Part shown: piece by piece, positions 44,568 to 52,702 of the stretch
Position numbering within the stretch: position 1 is the stretch's first letter
How the letters are laid out: every line of letters begins with the position of its first letter
Assembly (NCBI GenBank): GCA_029907475.1
Contig: JARYLU010000001.1
Location: forward strand, 124,001 to 188,000
DNA length: 64,000 nucleotides
Reading direction: 5' to 3'
Source of the DNA: Bacillota bacterium
GTDB lineage: Bacteria; Bacillota; DSM-12270; Thermacetogeniales; Thermacetogeniaceae
Translations under genes and position numbers: made by a program
Notes under the pieces: model-generated
What the model saw: only the letters and a program-made list of their open reading frames with translations
What the model was told of the DNA's origin: nothing
Database searches by the model: none

Positions 44568-44960
44568 CTAATCAGTTAGTGCAATCCCGATAATTCCGCC
44601 GGTTGCTGATACTATTAACGTGTAGACCGCTTTTAAAGCAAGGTTCACTAAAGAAAAAGAAGCGGGAGCGATTAACAACACAAGAAGCGTGAAAAAAAGA
44701 AAATAAAATATGCCCACCGTGGCTCCGCATAAAAGACCTTTTCCGCCAGCCCTTTTTGCCGCTAACAATCCCCCTCCAAAGGCGCCAATTAAATAGAGGG
44801 TAGTCCCGGCAGGTTGTAGGTAAGTTTCAGAAAGTGCAGTAAAATAAAAAATCAATGTTAGAAAAATGGTGCTGATGAGTCCAAAGCCGACTGCGACTAG
44901 AATACCAAAGCAGACGGGATTTCCGGCATATTTAGAAATTATATTCTTTTCCTCTGACAT
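44568..44960 (-). CDS. TIGR04086 (YrzE-like) small membrane protein
   Basis: Product of 130 residues with four hydrophobic segments: FGILVAVGFGLISTIFLTL, TTLYLIGAFGGGLLAA, GLLCGATVGIFYFLFF and a final ALKAVYTLIVSATGGIIG. The glycine-rich GAFGGGLLAAKRAGGKGLLCG core is typical of the TIGR04086/YrzE family of Firmicutes, function unknown. ATG 44960 (minus strand) has GGAGGAGG upstream; the frame is open to another ATG 30 bases earlier without a ribosome site. It converges with the exported protein gene, with only five bases between the stop codons. Confidence 0.83.
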   Translation of the reverse strand: MSEEKNIISKYAGNPVCFGILVAVGFGLISTIFLTLIFYFTALSETYLQPAGTTLYLIGAFGGGLLAAKRAGGKGLLCGATVGIFYFLFFTLLVLLIAPASFSLVNLALKAVYTLIVSATGGIIGIALTD

Positions 44961-45167
44961 TTTATCCTCCTCCTCGGGAAATTTTTTCATTTCTAAAAAT
45001 ATTAGCGGAGTAAGTTTAATATGACATGCTCCGCAAAAATCCTCCTATCTGTAATCAGGTGTAACGTGGCACTTTTTACTTGCCCAAGAAAAGGAAAACA
45101 AGAAAATAAATTGAATAATAAATATATACGAATCGAATATCTAAAAAAGGTAAATTGGTGAAGAATT

Positions 45168-46097
45168 TTGAAACATAAAGTTTTGATTATTGATGACGAT
45201 CCTCTCGTAACTCAAATAATCAAAGATACCTTAGAAGCAGCTGGTTTTGATACCATTGTACTTCATGATCCTACCCGGGCATTGGTGGTAGCTCAAGCCC
45301 TGCGTCCTGACATTATTCTTGTTGATCGCGTGATGCCTAAAATGGACGGATGCGAGCTCTGTCGTCAGTTTCGAAGCAACCTGTTTACTTCCCACCTTCC
45401 AATTATCATGCTTACTTCCCGCTCTGATGTAGCAGATAGGATTACGGGTCTTGAAGCAGGTGCCGATGATTATCTCTGTAAACCATTTGAGCCCCTAGAG
45501 TTAGTTGCACGTTTTCGTGCCCACCTCCGGCGGATTCAGCATGAAAGAAATACTAATCCGTTAACTGGTCTGAGTGGAAATCCTGCGATAGAAAAAGAAA
45601 TTAAGGCTAGAATTGTGGCAAAAAGAAAATTTGCCGCGCTCTACCTTGATATTGATAATTTTAAAGCATATAATGATACATATGGTTTTTTGCAAGGGGA
45701 CGAAGTAATTAAATTTCTTGCTGAACTTCTTATTTCCGTATTTCAAAATGAAGGCAATCCCGATGATTTTTTGGGTCACGTTGGTGGAGATGATTTTATT
45801 GCCATAACTACACCTGAACATGTGGACGCAATTTGTAACCTTTTGATTCAGGGTTTTGATCGGGGCATTCAGAAATTCTACAGTAAAGAGGATTTGCAGC
45901 GAGGTTTCATTGTAACAGTAGACCGGAGGGGGAGGGAACAAGTTTTTCCCCTTTTAAGTCTCTCGATCGGTGTGGTATCTAACGAGTACCGTGCTATAGA
46001 TAACCACCGGTTGGTGGGAGAAATTGCTGCAGGACTTAAAAAATATGCGAAGACTTTTCCGGGTAGTATTTATGTGAAAGACCGCCAAAAAGGATAG
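45168..46097 (+). CDS. Response regulator with REC and degenerate GGDEF domain
   Basis: Product of 309 residues. Receiver domain about 1-120: acidic pocket LIIDDDP, phosphoacceptor aspartate in IILVDRVMPKMDGC, LTSRS and DDYLCKPFE (conserved lysine). The second domain has LDIDNFKAYNDTYGFLQGD and LSLSIGVV as in diguanylate cyclases, but the signature reads HVGGDDFIAI instead of GG[DE]EF, so cyclase activity is doubtful. TTG start with GGTGAAGA upstream. The fur gene follows 18 bases downstream, so both may be one transcript. No cognate histidine kinase is adjacent. Confidence 0.9.
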   Translation: MKHKVLIIDDDPLVTQIIKDTLEAAGFDTIVLHDPTRALVVAQALRPDIILVDRVMPKMDGCELCRQFRSNLFTSHLPIIMLTSRSDVADRITGLEAGADDYLCKPFEPLELVARFRAHLRRIQHERNTNPLTGLSGNPAIEKEIKARIVAKRKFAALYLDIDNFKAYNDTYGFLQGDEVIKFLAELLISVFQNEGNPDDFLGHVGGDDFIAITTPEHVDAICNLLIQGFDRGIQKFYSKEDLQRGFIVTVDRRGREQVFPLLSLSIGVVSNEYRAIDNHRLVGEIAAGLKKYAKTFPGSIYVKDRQKG

Positions 46098-46115
46098 TTT
46101 TTTGGAGGGATAGGA

Positions 46116-46556
46116 TTGCGACCGAGCTTCAATTCTCTCTGCGACAAATTACAACAAAAAGCTTATAAAATTACACCTCAGCGCCAAATTATTTTAAAGG
46201 CCTTTTTCGATCACGAGCAGAAGCATTTAAGCGCCGAGGAGGTCCACGGAATAGTAAAAGAAAAGCATCCGGAGATCGGCCTTGCCACTGTTTACCGAAC
46301 TTTAGAAATATTAGCAAGTTTAGATATTTTGCATAAGATCGAATTTGGAGATGGTTGTACGAGGTACGAATTTTCCGAGGCGGAAGTCCATCACCACCAC
46401 CATTTAATTTGTGTTAATTGCGGCAAGGTTATGGAATTTAACGATGATCTACTCGAAACGCTTGAAACCTGGGTTGCGAAAAAAACCAATTTTCTGGTGG
46501 TTGATCACCAGCTAAAATTCTACGGATATTGTGGAGATTGCCGGTTCCAAAAATAA
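46116..46556 (+). CDS. fur: Fur family metal-responsive repressor
   Basis: Product of 146 residues. Winged-helix part with ITPQRQIILKAFFDHE and IGLATVYRTLEILASL; metal-binding region FSEAEVHHHHHLICVNCGKV and a second CxxC, GYCGDCRF, for structural zinc. It could be Fur, Zur or PerR; the segment lacks a clear PerR-type aspartate signature that can be judged by eye. It would repress iron- or peroxide-linked genes, relevant to an iron-sulfur-rich metabolism. TTG start preceded by GGAGGGATAGGA. Confidence 0.92.
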   Translation: MRPSFNSLCDKLQQKAYKITPQRQIILKAFFDHEQKHLSAEEVHGIVKEKHPEIGLATVYRTLEILASLDILHKIEFGDGCTRYEFSEAEVHHHHHLICVNCGKVMEFNDDLLETLETWVAKKTNFLVVDHQLKFYGYCGDCRFQK

Positions 46557-46583
46557 AAACCGAAAATACCTAAATAAAGAAAG

Positions 46584-46614
46584 AACCCCGATGAGAGCGG
46601 GGTTGTTTTTTTTT
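46584..46614 (+). terminator. Rho-independent terminator after fur
   Basis: AACCCCG (46584-46590) with CGGGGTT (46598-46604), followed by G and nine T. Confidence 0.92.
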
Positions 46615-46746
46615 AGACAACGAAAAACAAAATCCAGGTGCTTTGACGAAGAAGGGCGGAATAAGATGGAAAAAATTAGCAGGAATTTAATTCTTAAGTC
46701 AGAATTATTTTTTTAAGATGCTGTTACAAAAAGGAGGGAAAAATCC

Positions 46747-47778
46747 TTGAATTTCAAAACCAAATGGGATCCACTGGGTAAAATTCAAAATTTGTTTAAA
46801 AACTCCCTACAGGTACGTAAATTAGATAATCAAAAATTAACCAATCAAGAAGGTGCAAGGGAAGAAATAAGAAAACTCTACTGGGTAGGAAATCTTGCGC
46901 TAGAGGTATCTCAAACCAATGTTTCACTATTGGATAAGGTACTTGAAAGTGGGGTGGATACTCCCGAGATCTGGAAGCTTAAAGGAGAAAGTTTAATGAA
47001 ACAGGAGCAATTTTTTGAGGCTAATTATTGTTTTGACCAGGTACTGCGGCTTGCACCAAATGACGCTGAAGCCTTAGATAGTAAAGGTTACTGTTTATAT
47101 AGATTGGGCTACTATGAGATTGCCCTTTCCTGTTTTATTCAAGCCCTGACATCACGCTCACGAGATGTAGCAATTTTAACAAATACAGGTATTTGTCTCT
47201 GTCATTTAGGCCGTTATAAGGAAGCGCTAACCTATTTTGAAAGGGCGTTGCGAAATGGTGGGTGTTCTCCTACCCTTTGGAATAACAAAGGTTTTTGTCT
47301 TTTTAAATTAGGACGTTATCAAGAAGCTTATGAAGCTTATAAAATAGCTTTAGATTATGGGGGGCATGAATTGGTTGATCTTTTGTGCAATGTTGCCGCG
47401 GCACTGGTCGGTATGGGTGCTTATAAGGAAGCCCTTTATTATTTCGATCGCGCGCTCCAAAAGGATTCAGAAGATCCCCTTCTCCTGAATAATGTTGCGC
47501 TTTGTCTGGAGGAGCAAGGCCGCTACGATCTTGCCCTGAAGTGTTACGAAAAGGCCCTCAGTTACGCCCCCGGTAATCTGACGTATTTATATAATAAAGG
47601 AGTGTGTCTAGTCAGGGTGAAATGCTGGGAAAAAGCTTTAAATTGCCTTGAAGAAGTGGTTAAATGCGATCCAAACCACTCTTCTGCCTGGGGTCAGTTA
47701 GGTGCTGTTTATTTGGCTCAGGGAAAAAGTGAAGAAGCTTTAGTTTGTTATAATAATGCCCTTGGGTTAATGAAATAA
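46747..47778 (+). CDS. Tetratricopeptide repeat protein
   Basis: Product of 343 residues from TTG 46747, with AAAGGAGGG upstream. About seven or eight TPR units of 34 residues are seen, with repeated G-Y/N-x8-A/G-x3-F-x2-A-L-x4-P patterns such as FEANYCFDQVLRLAPND, YKEALTYFERALRNGG, YKEALYYFDRALQKDSED and EEALVCYNNALGLMK. No signal peptide, so it is likely a cytoplasmic protein-binding scaffold. Cysteines are unusually frequent in the repeats (NTGICLCHLG, NKGFCLFKLG). Partner unknown. Confidence 0.92.
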   Translation: MNFKTKWDPLGKIQNLFKNSLQVRKLDNQKLTNQEGAREEIRKLYWVGNLALEVSQTNVSLLDKVLESGVDTPEIWKLKGESLMKQEQFFEANYCFDQVLRLAPNDAEALDSKGYCLYRLGYYEIALSCFIQALTSRSRDVAILTNTGICLCHLGRYKEALTYFERALRNGGCSPTLWNNKGFCLFKLGRYQEAYEAYKIALDYGGHELVDLLCNVAAALVGMGAYKEALYYFDRALQKDSEDPLLLNNVALCLEEQGRYDLALKCYEKALSYAPGNLTYLYNKGVCLVRVKCWEKALNCLEEVVKCDPNHSSAWGQLGAVYLAQGKSEEALVCYNNALGLMK

Positions 47779-47901
47779 ATATAACCCCCCAATCTCCTTT
47801 TTTCAGATACTTTTTAGCATATCTTTATTTTTTTTTAGAAAAGTGCTAAACTCAAAAAAGAGTCCGGAGGACAAGGGGAAACTTACGGGGGGATTATATC
47901 T

Positions 47902-48495
47902 ATGATATGTTGCGTTAATGACAGAAAAATGGATCGTGAGAAGATTATTCAGGGAGTGCGTCTCCTTTTAGAAGGAATTGGTGAGGACCCCAATCGGGAA
48001 GGGCTTCAGGGTACTCCGGAAAGGGTTGCTCGGATGTACGAAGAAATTTTTTGCGGGCTACAATACGATCCGAGAGAAGAGTTAAATGTCTTTTTTTCTG
48101 AAAATCATGATGAAATGGTTTTAGTTAAGGATATACCGCTATATTCGATTTGCGAACACCATTTTTTACCTTTTTATGGGAAAGCCCATGTTGCCTATAT
48201 TCCCCGTCAGGGAAGAATTACCGGCTTAAGCAAATTGGCACGAGTAGTTGAAGGTTTCGCTAAAAGACCTCAGCTTCAAGAAAGAATGACATCTCAAATT
48301 GCTGATACAATTATGGAGGCACTCAACCCGTTGGGAGTAATCGTTGTGGTTGAGGCAGAACATATGTGTATGACGATGCGGGGCATTAAAAAAGCCGGAT
48401 CAAAGACACTCACTTCAGCAGTGCGAGGTGTTTTTAAATCTAATGAAGCCACGAGAGCTGAGGCCTTTTCATTAATCAGGGGGAAGTCAGAGTAA
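47902..48495 (+). CDS. folE: GTP cyclohydrolase I
   Basis: Product of 197 residues. Motifs: [19 protein letters not shown], zinc ligands in [34 protein letters not shown], and [14 protein letters not shown] (third zinc ligand). It converts GTP to dihydroneopterin triphosphate, the first step of folate synthesis; tetrahydrofolate is the one-carbon carrier of the methyl branch. ATG 47902 has GGGGGG nine bases upstream; an ATG ten codons later is possible. Confidence 0.96.
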   Translation: MICCVNDRKMDREKIIQGVRLLLEGIGEDPNREGLQGTPERVARMYEEIFCGLQYDPREELNVFFSENHDEMVLVKDIPLYSICEHHFLPFYGKAHVAYIPRQGRITGLSKLARVVEGFAKRPQLQERMTSQIADTIMEALNPLGVIVVVEAEHMCMTMRGIKKAGSKTLTSAVRGVFKSNEATRAEAFSLIRGKSE

Positions 48496-48517
48496 AAGAT
48501 AAGGATAAAAGTAGGGG

Positions 48518-48546
48518 AAAGGGCGCCCGAAGGGCGCTTTTTATTT
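48518..48546 (+). terminator. Rho-independent terminator after folE
   Basis: GGGCGCCC and GGGCGCT around a GAA loop, followed by TTTTTATTTT. Confidence 0.85.
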
Positions 48547-48590
48547 TACGCCATGGTTTTAATAGAAAAAATCAAAGGAGGTTGGAGATC

Positions 48591-48644
48591 TTGACGCGGA
48601 CCGGACATCTTCGAACTATTGCAGGAAAGAAGCTGGAGCGTTAA
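48591..48644 (+). CDS. Possible 17-residue peptide frame (uncertain)
   Basis: A very good ribosome site AAAGGAGG lies ten bases before a TTG that opens a short frame TRTGHLRTIAGKKLER and stop. No family is recognised. It may be a gene remnant or chance. It is the only thing seen between the folE terminator and surE. Confidence 0.25.
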   Translation: MTRTGHLRTIAGKKLER

Positions 48645-48683
48645 ACTATTTTTAAAAGATTTATTGATTTTTGGAGGTTATTA

Positions 48684-49448
48684 ATGAGAATTTTATTAAC
48701 AAATGATGATAGTATTTATGCCGAAGGCCTGGCCGCACTCTGGTCTGCCCTCAGAGAGATTGCAGATGTTACCGTAATTGCCCCGGATCGAGAAAGGAGT
48801 GCGTCCGGTCACGGGATTACCGTTGATCAACCCCTCCGGGCCGAACGGATCCCTTTTTTTGGTAGTTTTGCCTGGGCGGTTAACGGGACTCCTGTGGATT
48901 GCGTTAAACTCGGTGTGAATTGTCTTTTAAATGATAAACCGGATCTGGTTGTTGCCGGGATTAATCGAGGACCGAATCTGGGAATTGACGTTCTCTATTC
49001 AGGAACCGTATCGGGGGCGTTGGAGGGGATAATTTTAGGGATTCCTGCACTTGCGGTTTCGGTTACGGAATATATCAACCCGAACTACCAGGATGCCGCT
49101 TTTTTTATCAGGAGATTGGTCCCTAAGGTATTGAAAACCCAAATTTGTACCGGTACTCTACTTAATATCAATGTTCCTTCTCTGCCAGTACATGAAATTC
49201 GAGGTATTAAAATAACGAAATTAGGTGCAAGGAAATATCTTAATTCTTTTGAAGTACGTACCGACCCCCGGGGCCGCGCTTATTACTGGTTAGGCGGGGA
49301 CGTAGTGGACCTGGATGAGGATCCCAATACCGATGTTGCAGCGATTAAACAAAAAATGATTTCAATAACACCCATTCATGTTGATTTAACCAATTACCGG
49401 GCTCTCGAATTGTTGCAAGAACTATTTTTAGAATTTACGGGTGAATAG
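48684..49448 (+). CDS. surE: 5'/3'-Nucleotidase SurE
   Basis: Product of 254 residues. Signature: RILLTNDDSIYAEGL with the metal-binding aspartate pair, VIAPDRERSASGHGIT, VNGTPVDCVKLGV, VAGINRGPNLGIDVLYSGTVSGA and GIPALAVSV. The usual GNDG variant is replaced by NDDSIYAEG. SurE dephosphorylates nucleoside monophosphates in stationary phase. ATG follows GGAGGTTATTA. It is the first of three close genes, with a small membrane protein 3 bases later and rtcB after that. Confidence 0.95.
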   Translation: MRILLTNDDSIYAEGLAALWSALREIADVTVIAPDRERSASGHGITVDQPLRAERIPFFGSFAWAVNGTPVDCVKLGVNCLLNDKPDLVVAGINRGPNLGIDVLYSGTVSGALEGIILGIPALAVSVTEYINPNYQDAAFFIRRLVPKVLKTQICTGTLLNINVPSLPVHEIRGIKITKLGARKYLNSFEVRTDPRGRAYYWLGGDVVDLDEDPNTDVAAIKQKMISITPIHVDLTNYRALELLQELFLEFTGE

Positions 49449-49451
49449 ATA

Positions 49452-49697
49452 ATGTTCTTATTAAGAGTTTTTATTTTTACAGTAATCTTTTACCTTATTT
49501 TAAATTTTTCACAAATTAAAAAACGCCACCCTTTTCGAATACGTTCTTTAATCTTGCCATTTTCCTTAAGTATTGCTCTTACTCTTGTAGATTCCGTCCT
49601 GAGAGTTGCTTTTTATTACTCTTTTCTCCTTTTTCTTCTGGTTGTTGGCTTGAGTTACGGACTACTATCTTCCTTCACCAGGGATTCGGAAAAATAG
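49452..49697 (+). CDS. Small hydrophobic protein of unknown function
   Basis: Product of 81 residues with two or three membrane segments (LLRVFIFTVIFYLIL, LPFSLSIALTLVDSV, FYYSFLLFLLVVGLSYGLL). It starts three bases after surE with GGTGAATAGATA before the ATG, and lies in frame-tight order before rtcB. No known motif. Position and uninterrupted hydrophobic pattern support a real gene, though no homologue is recognised. Confidence 0.65.
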   Translation: MFLLRVFIFTVIFYLILNFSQIKKRHPFRIRSLILPFSLSIALTLVDSVLRVAFYYSFLLFLLVVGLSYGLLSSFTRDSEK

Positions 49698-49713
49698 GGA
49701 AAGGAAGGGAGCC

Positions 49714-51138
49714 ATGGAGTTAGTTTCGCTTGGAAAAAACCGGTATAAGTTGCCGCGCCAGGGCAAGATGCGGGTGGAGGGAATAGTTTATGTTAACAAA
49801 AACCTATACGAGCATCTTTTTCGGGATAATTCCTTAAAACAACTTGCTCAGGCAGCATCTTTACCTGGAGTGGTCAGAAGCGTGTTTGGAATGCCCGATA
49901 TTCATCAGGGTTTTGGGCTTCCAATTGGAGGGGTAATGGCAACAGCGGTACCTGATGGTGTAATATCAGCGGGAGCAGTTGGAATGGATATTAACTGCGG
50001 TGTTCGTTTGCTGCGGACTAATCTATCAATTGAAATGGTCAATCAGGAGCTTTTGTATACCTTAATTAAAAAAATCGAGGTATACGTTCCTACCGGGGTT
50101 GGAAAAAAGTCAAGAAGGGGGAGTTTTAACAAAGAGTTTTTTAAGAAAGTTCTCCATTTGGGAGTTCCGTTCCTGGTCCAAAATGATTATGGTTGGCCGG
50201 AAGATGCTCTGTATGTTGAAGAAAACGGCTGTTTACCGGGGGCTGAGATTAACGCGGTAAGCAGAGAAGCCTTGAGGAGAGGGTCTGAACAACTTGGTAC
50301 GCTTGGAGGAGGAAATCACTTTATTGAAATTCAGGTGGTTGATACAATATACGAGCCCCGGATTGCTTCCTTTTTCGGAATCGAAAACGATCAGATTCTT
50401 GTTATGATTCACACGGGCAGCCGGGGGTTTGGTCACCAGATCTGTACAGATTACACGAAGATTTTATACCGGGTTGCAAAAGAATATGGGATTGAGGTTC
50501 CCGAGCGGGGACTTGCATGTACACCAATTAATTCTCCCGAAGGTCAGGCTTATTATGCCGCAATGGCCTGTGCCGTTAATTTCGCTTTTTGTAACAGACA
50601 ACTAATTACCCATGATATTCGCCAGGCTTTCCAATGTGTTTTTCAGAAAACACCAGAAGAACTTGAAATGAAAATCATTTATGATGTCGCGCATAATATT
50701 GCAAAGTTTGAGGAGCATTCGGAGGGAAAGCTACTGATCCACCGGAAAGGAGCAACCAGAGCACTTCCGCCCGGTCATTTCGCCAACCCCGAAGTCTACC
50801 AAAAAACAGGTCACCCCGTCCTGGTACCGGGGAGTATGGGTACTGCTTCTTATGTACTTGTCGGTACACCTAAGGCTGCAGAACCCTTTTATTCTGTTAA
50901 TCATGGTGCCGGACGCCTCCTTTCGCGAACTGCTGCTGAAAAGGGAATTTCCGGGGAAAACTTTAAGGCGAGTATGCAAGGAATTGTATTTGATGAAAGG
51001 GCTTACCATTTGTTGCTTGATGAGGCTCCTGCTGCTTACAAGAATATTGATGATGTCGTTGAGACCCTTGCAGAAATTGATTTCGTTCTGAAAGTGGCGA
51101 GATTACGTCCCCTTGCTGTAATCAAAGGAAAAGATTAG
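49714..51138 (+). CDS. rtcB: RtcB family RNA ligase
   Basis: Product of 474 residues, standard length. Motifs: GMPDIHQGFGLPIGGV, AVGMDINCGVRLL (metal cysteine), GTLGGGNHFIEIQ, IHTGSRGFGHQI, YDVAHNIAKFEE, HRKGATRALPPGH, VPGSMGTASYVL and HGAGRLLSR, where the histidine is guanylylated. RtcB joins 2',3'-cyclic phosphate or 3'-phosphate RNA ends to 5'-OH ends using GTP and manganese, in RNA repair. No archease gene is adjacent. ATG follows AAAGGAAGGGAGCC. Confidence 0.96.
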   Translation: MELVSLGKNRYKLPRQGKMRVEGIVYVNKNLYEHLFRDNSLKQLAQAASLPGVVRSVFGMPDIHQGFGLPIGGVMATAVPDGVISAGAVGMDINCGVRLLRTNLSIEMVNQELLYTLIKKIEVYVPTGVGKKSRRGSFNKEFFKKVLHLGVPFLVQNDYGWPEDALYVEENGCLPGAEINAVSREALRRGSEQLGTLGGGNHFIEIQVVDTIYEPRIASFFGIENDQILVMIHTGSRGFGHQICTDYTKILYRVAKEYGIEVPERGLACTPINSPEGQAYYAAMACAVNFAFCNRQLITHDIRQAFQCVFQKTPEELEMKIIYDVAHNIAKFEEHSEGKLLIHRKGATRALPPGHFANPEVYQKTGHPVLVPGSMGTASYVLVGTPKAAEPFYSVNHGAGRLLSRTAAEKGISGENFKASMQGIVFDERAYHLLLDEAPAAYKNIDDVVETLAEIDFVLKVARLRPLAVIKGKD

Positions 51139-51183
51139 ACATCAATCACTTCCTGTTTTTAACGGAGAGATCTGGAGGTAAAA

Positions 51184-52068
51184 ATGAAGACAATCGACGA
51201 ACTGCGTGAGGGTTTTATCCGTGCAAAATATGTGATCAATGAAGAGGCTTTAAATATTATTTACCTTGCCTTAAGGCTGGAGAAGCCTCTTCTGGTCTGC
51301 GGTCCCACCGGTGTCGGGAAAACTGAACTGGCAAAGGTTTTGAGCAAGATCTTCGCTGCGAAATTCATTAGAGTCCAATGTCACGAGGGTTTAGATGAAA
51401 ACAAGGCTCTTTATGACTGGAATTTCCAGCGGCAGTTAGTAAAAATTCATCTCGCCGCAAAAAGTGGAGCAATTACCGAGGAGGACCTCTTCTCTTTTGC
51501 TAATATTCTCCAGCGTCCCCTTTTACAGGCGATTACTTCAGAGGAACCGGTTGTCCTTTTAGTTGATGAAATAGACCGGGCGGATCTTAATTTTGAAGCA
51601 TTTTTACTGGAAGTCCTCTCCGATTTCCAGATCTCCATCCCTGAAGTAGGTACGATTAAAGCGCGCCGGAAACCCATTGTGGTGATTACGAACAACGGGG
51701 AAAGAGAAATTTCCGAAGCTCTGCGGAGGCGCTGCGTCTTTTTATATCTTGATTTTCCTACCATTGAACAGGAGGCATCGATTATTAAGGCCCAGGCTCC
51801 TGAGATTCTGGAGGACCTGGGTGAGGATATCGCCCTGGGTGTTAACCGGTTGCTCCAACCGGACCACCACGCGAGTTCATATCCAACTTCTACCCTGGAT
51901 TGGGCAAGGGCACTACTATTACTAAATGCAGATCGCCTCCAAAAAGATTATGTTGAAAAAACTTTGACGTTACTGGCTAAAAGGAAAGAAAGCCTCGAAG
52001 CTTACCAGGATTTTCTGACAAAACACAGGCTTGAACTACCTTACTCTGAAAATAAGATTCATTTTTAG
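51184..52068 (+). CDS. MoxR-type AAA+ ATPase
   Basis: Product of 294 residues. Walker A VCGPTGVGKTELAKVL, Walker B VVLLVDEIDRADLNFEAFLLEVL, sensor 1 PIVVITNNGEREISEAL, arginine finger RRRCVFLYLDFP. MoxR ATPases act as chaperones for metalloenzyme assembly, normally with a VWA-domain protein encoded next door. None is seen here; the next gene is the NuoE-like subunit, 98 bases away. A role in assembly of that complex is possible but unproven. ATG follows GGAGGTAAAA. Confidence 0.88.
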   Translation: MKTIDELREGFIRAKYVINEEALNIIYLALRLEKPLLVCGPTGVGKTELAKVLSKIFAAKFIRVQCHEGLDENKALYDWNFQRQLVKIHLAAKSGAITEEDLFSFANILQRPLLQAITSEEPVVLLVDEIDRADLNFEAFLLEVLSDFQISIPEVGTIKARRKPIVVITNNGEREISEALRRRCVFLYLDFPTIEQEASIIKAQAPEILEDLGEDIALGVNRLLQPDHHASSYPTSTLDWARALLLLNADRLQKDYVEKTLTLLAKRKESLEAYQDFLTKHRLELPYSENKIHF

Positions 52069-52165
52069 AAGGAAAAAACATATAATTGGCGAACATATAT
52101 ATGATTCCTCGCGTCAAAAAATAGTTCTTTTTAGTTTTATAAATACGGGGAGAGGGGGCCTTAAG

Positions 52166-52702
52166 TTGGAACTGCAACCGGGAGAATTGGAAATTATTCA
52201 GGCTGAGGTGGAAACAGTTCTTCAGGGATACGGGTCGGAGCGTGAAAATCTGATTCCAATCCTCCAGGATGTTCAAAATAAACTGGGTTATCTTCCCAAA
52301 GAGGCTATGCAGCAGATCGCGGATGGTCTGAATATCCCGGAAATCGATGTTTACGGGGTTGGAACTTTTTATAACCAGTTTCGCTTAAACCCTCCAGGAA
52401 AACATCAAATCAAGGTTTGTATGGGTACGGCCTGCCATATGATGGGGGGGCACATCATCTTGGACTCCTTTGAACGGCGATTAAGTATTAAGGAGGGTGA
52501 AACGACGCCAGACCGCGAATTTAGTTTAGAGCGGGTAGCCTGCGTTGGGTGTTGCGCCCTGGCTCCTGTTGTTGTAGTTGATGAAAAGGTTGAAAGTAAA
52601 GTTTCACCGATCAGAGTAGATGGCATCATGCTGGCGTTTGAAATAGAGAAGCAAAAGAGCGAAGAAGAAAAAGGACAAGGGGAAGAAGGTAGAGAGCAGT
52701 GA
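52166..52702 (+). CDS. NuoE/HydC-like [2Fe-2S] thioredoxin-fold subunit
   Basis: Product of 178 residues from TTG 52166, with GAGGGGG seven bases upstream. It has the NuoE pattern: LIPILQDVQNKLGYLPKEAM, IDVYGVGTFYNQFRLNPPGKH, and the four [2Fe-2S] cysteines in KVCMGTACHMMGG and ERVACVGCCALAPVVVVD. The C-terminus has an unusual Glu/Lys/Gly-rich tail. It overlaps the NuoF-like gene by four bases. Such subunits carry electrons in NADH-linked hydrogenases, formate dehydrogenases and bifurcating enzymes. Confidence 0.94.
   Translation: MELQPGELEIIQAEVETVLQGYGSERENLIPILQDVQNKLGYLPKEAMQQIADGLNIPEIDVYGVGTFYNQFRLNPPGKHQIKVCMGTACHMMGGHIILDSFERRLSIKEGETTPDREFSLERVACVGCCALAPVVVVDEKVESKVSPIRVDGIMLAFEIEKQKSEEEKGQGEEGREQ

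Noticed and set aside
46687-46713. AATTCT/AGAATT hairpin with T-run after fur
   Set aside because: Looks like a small terminator but no gene lies between it and the stronger terminator at 46584-46614.
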